The position numbers were made by a program, and so were the translations under genes. Below, one piece after another: positions 63,391 through 64,000 of a DNA stretch of 64,000 nucleotides; the first letter of the stretch is position 1; every line of letters starts with the position of its first letter. The notes under the pieces are model-generated. The model worked only from the letters and a program-made list of their open reading frames with translations. It had not been told where the DNA came from and ran no database searches. The DNA is taken from positions 1 to 64,000 of the forward strand of contig NZ_BEWG01000026.1 in assembly GCF_002723835.1 (NCBI RefSeq). Reading direction: 5' to 3'. The DNA comes from Mycobacterium sp. shizuoka-1. Lineage in GTDB: Bacteria > Actinomycetota > Actinomycetes > Mycobacteriales > Mycobacteriaceae.

Positions 63391-64000
63391 GTGCTGCCGG
63401 AATGGCGCTTCGATGATTTTGTCCTGGATACCCGTAACTACGAATTACGTTCGGGCGACATGGTTATCCGCGTCGAGCCGCAGGTCTTCGATGTGATGGT
63501 GCAGCTGGTCGCCAACCACGAGCGAGTGGTGACCAAGGACGAGTTGTTCGATTCGGTGTGGGGCGGCAGGTTCGTGGGCGAGGCGGCGCTCACCAGCCGG
63601 ATCAAGGCCGCGCGCCGCGCGCTCGGTGACGACGGGGAATCGCAGCGCTACATCCGGACGGTACGTGGCCGCGGCTACCGGTTCGTGGGGCCGGTAGCGA
63701 CGCCGCCGGCGCCCGTGGTCGCCGCGGCGCCACCGCAGCACATTTCGTTCTGCCGGGCGAGCGACGGGGTGCGCCTGGCCTATGCGACGGCCGGCGAGGG
63801 GCCGCCGCTGGTGCGGGCAGCCAACTGGATGACTCACCTCGCCTACGACATCGAAAGCCCGGTATGGCGGCACTGGGTCAGCGATCTGTGCCAGGATCAC
63901 ACGTTCATTCGCTACGACGAACGCGGGTGCGGCCTTTCGGACTGGGAGGTGGGGGAGTTCACCTTCGAGGACTGGGTCACCGATCTGGAGTCGGTAGTGG
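63391..64000 (+). CDS. Winged-helix/alpha-beta-hydrolase fusion regulator, N-terminal part
   Basis: Open to the end of the window, 203 codons. The first ~95 residues are an OmpR/CadC-type winged helix (VEPQVFDVMVQLVANHERVVTKDELFDSVWGG, then RIKAARRALGDDGESQRYIRTVRGRGYRFVG). After a Pro/Ala linker an alpha/beta-hydrolase begins (ISFCRASDGVRLAYATAGEGPPLV, YDERGCGLSD). In mycobacteria such proteins may continue into a cyclase or LuxR-type part, not visible here. No phosphoacceptor receiver domain precedes the winged helix. GTG start. In M. tuberculosis pks12 lies in this place. Confidence 0.82.
   Translation, partial: MLPEWRFDDFVLDTRNYELRSGDMVIRVEPQVFDVMVQLVANHERVVTKDELFDSVWGGRFVGEAALTSRIKAARRALGDDGESQRYIRTVRGRGYRFVGPVATPPAPVVAAAPPQHISFCRASDGVRLAYATAGEGPPLVRAANWMTHLAYDIESPVWRHWVSDLCQDHTFIRYDERGCGLSDWEVGEFTFEDWVTDLESVV

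Overview
The window is a very GC-rich chromosomal segment from a mycobacterium. Its gene order follows the stretch that in M. tuberculosis runs from hisE/hisG (about Rv2122c) to rbpA (about Rv2050). Rv numbers here are from memory. It is probably a non-tuberculous, rapid-grower type (Mycolicibacterium-like): the polyprenol mannosyltransferase and the apolipoprotein N-acyltransferase are separate genes rather than the fused Ppm1 of M. tuberculosis, sigC/blaC are missing from the cob locus, and several extra genes interrupt the conserved order.

Layout. 1-5 kb: tail of a sugar porter, a lipoprotein, hisE-hisG, a DUF4126 membrane protein, a mercuric-reductase-like flavoprotein and a TspO-like membrane protein. 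5-10.5 kb is accessory in look: two TetR regulators with inverted-repeat candidate operators, a phosphotransferase/SnoaL pair, a hypothetical protein, a hydrolase remnant, and an ArsR-SRPBCC-flavodoxin operon. 10.5-13.4 kb: thioesterase, RecB-like nuclease, trmI and DUF503. 13.4-31.1 kb is the Pup-proteasome region: two MTB12-fold exported proteins, mpa, a membrane-protein block, dop-pup-prcB-prcA, a four-gene insertion (LGFP-repeat protein with a partner, then a WXG100-like/DUF1023 pair), and pafA-pafB-pafC. 31.1-39.9 kb: tatA-tatC-helY, a DUF4333 protein, a 5'-3' exonuclease, a VOC protein, pepE, a PPOX protein and an SDR. 39.9-57.0 kb is the cobalamin locus: cobL-cobM-cobK, then on the other strand cobIJ, cobH, an EamA permease and cobG, then cobN. 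It is interrupted by an SOS-box-controlled 13E12-type HNH gene, a MoxR/DUF58/DUF4129 operon and a TauD-family dioxygenase. 57-64 kb: two PPOX proteins, fxsA, an amidohydrolase, lnt, ppm1, rbpA, a small Cys-motif protein and the start of a winged-helix/alpha-beta-hydrolase regulator.

How the genes work together. PafA attaches Pup to lysines, Dop deamidates Pup-Gln or removes Pup, Mpa unfolds pupylated proteins and PrcBA degrades them; PafBC are DNA-damage transcription activators. The Cob enzymes carry out successive corrin-ring steps, and CobN inserts cobalt. Lnt and Ppm1 supply lipoprotein acylation and polyprenol-phosphate-mannose.

Most interesting non-coding signals: a perfect mycobacterial LexA box containing the -10 hexamer of the HNH gene; an ECF-sigma-type promoter (GGAAC-N18-GTT) before rbpA; an 18-bp perfect palindrome before pup; perfect inverted repeats next to the TetR and ArsR genes; and a recurring TANNNT-N6/7-start-codon arrangement that predicts leaderless mRNAs for dop, pafA, pafB, pepE and others. 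The most novel protein-level observation is a helical module shared by the two neighbouring genes inserted after prcA. No IS element, tRNA, rRNA or CRISPR array was seen, and no stretch over 300 bases lacks a gene.
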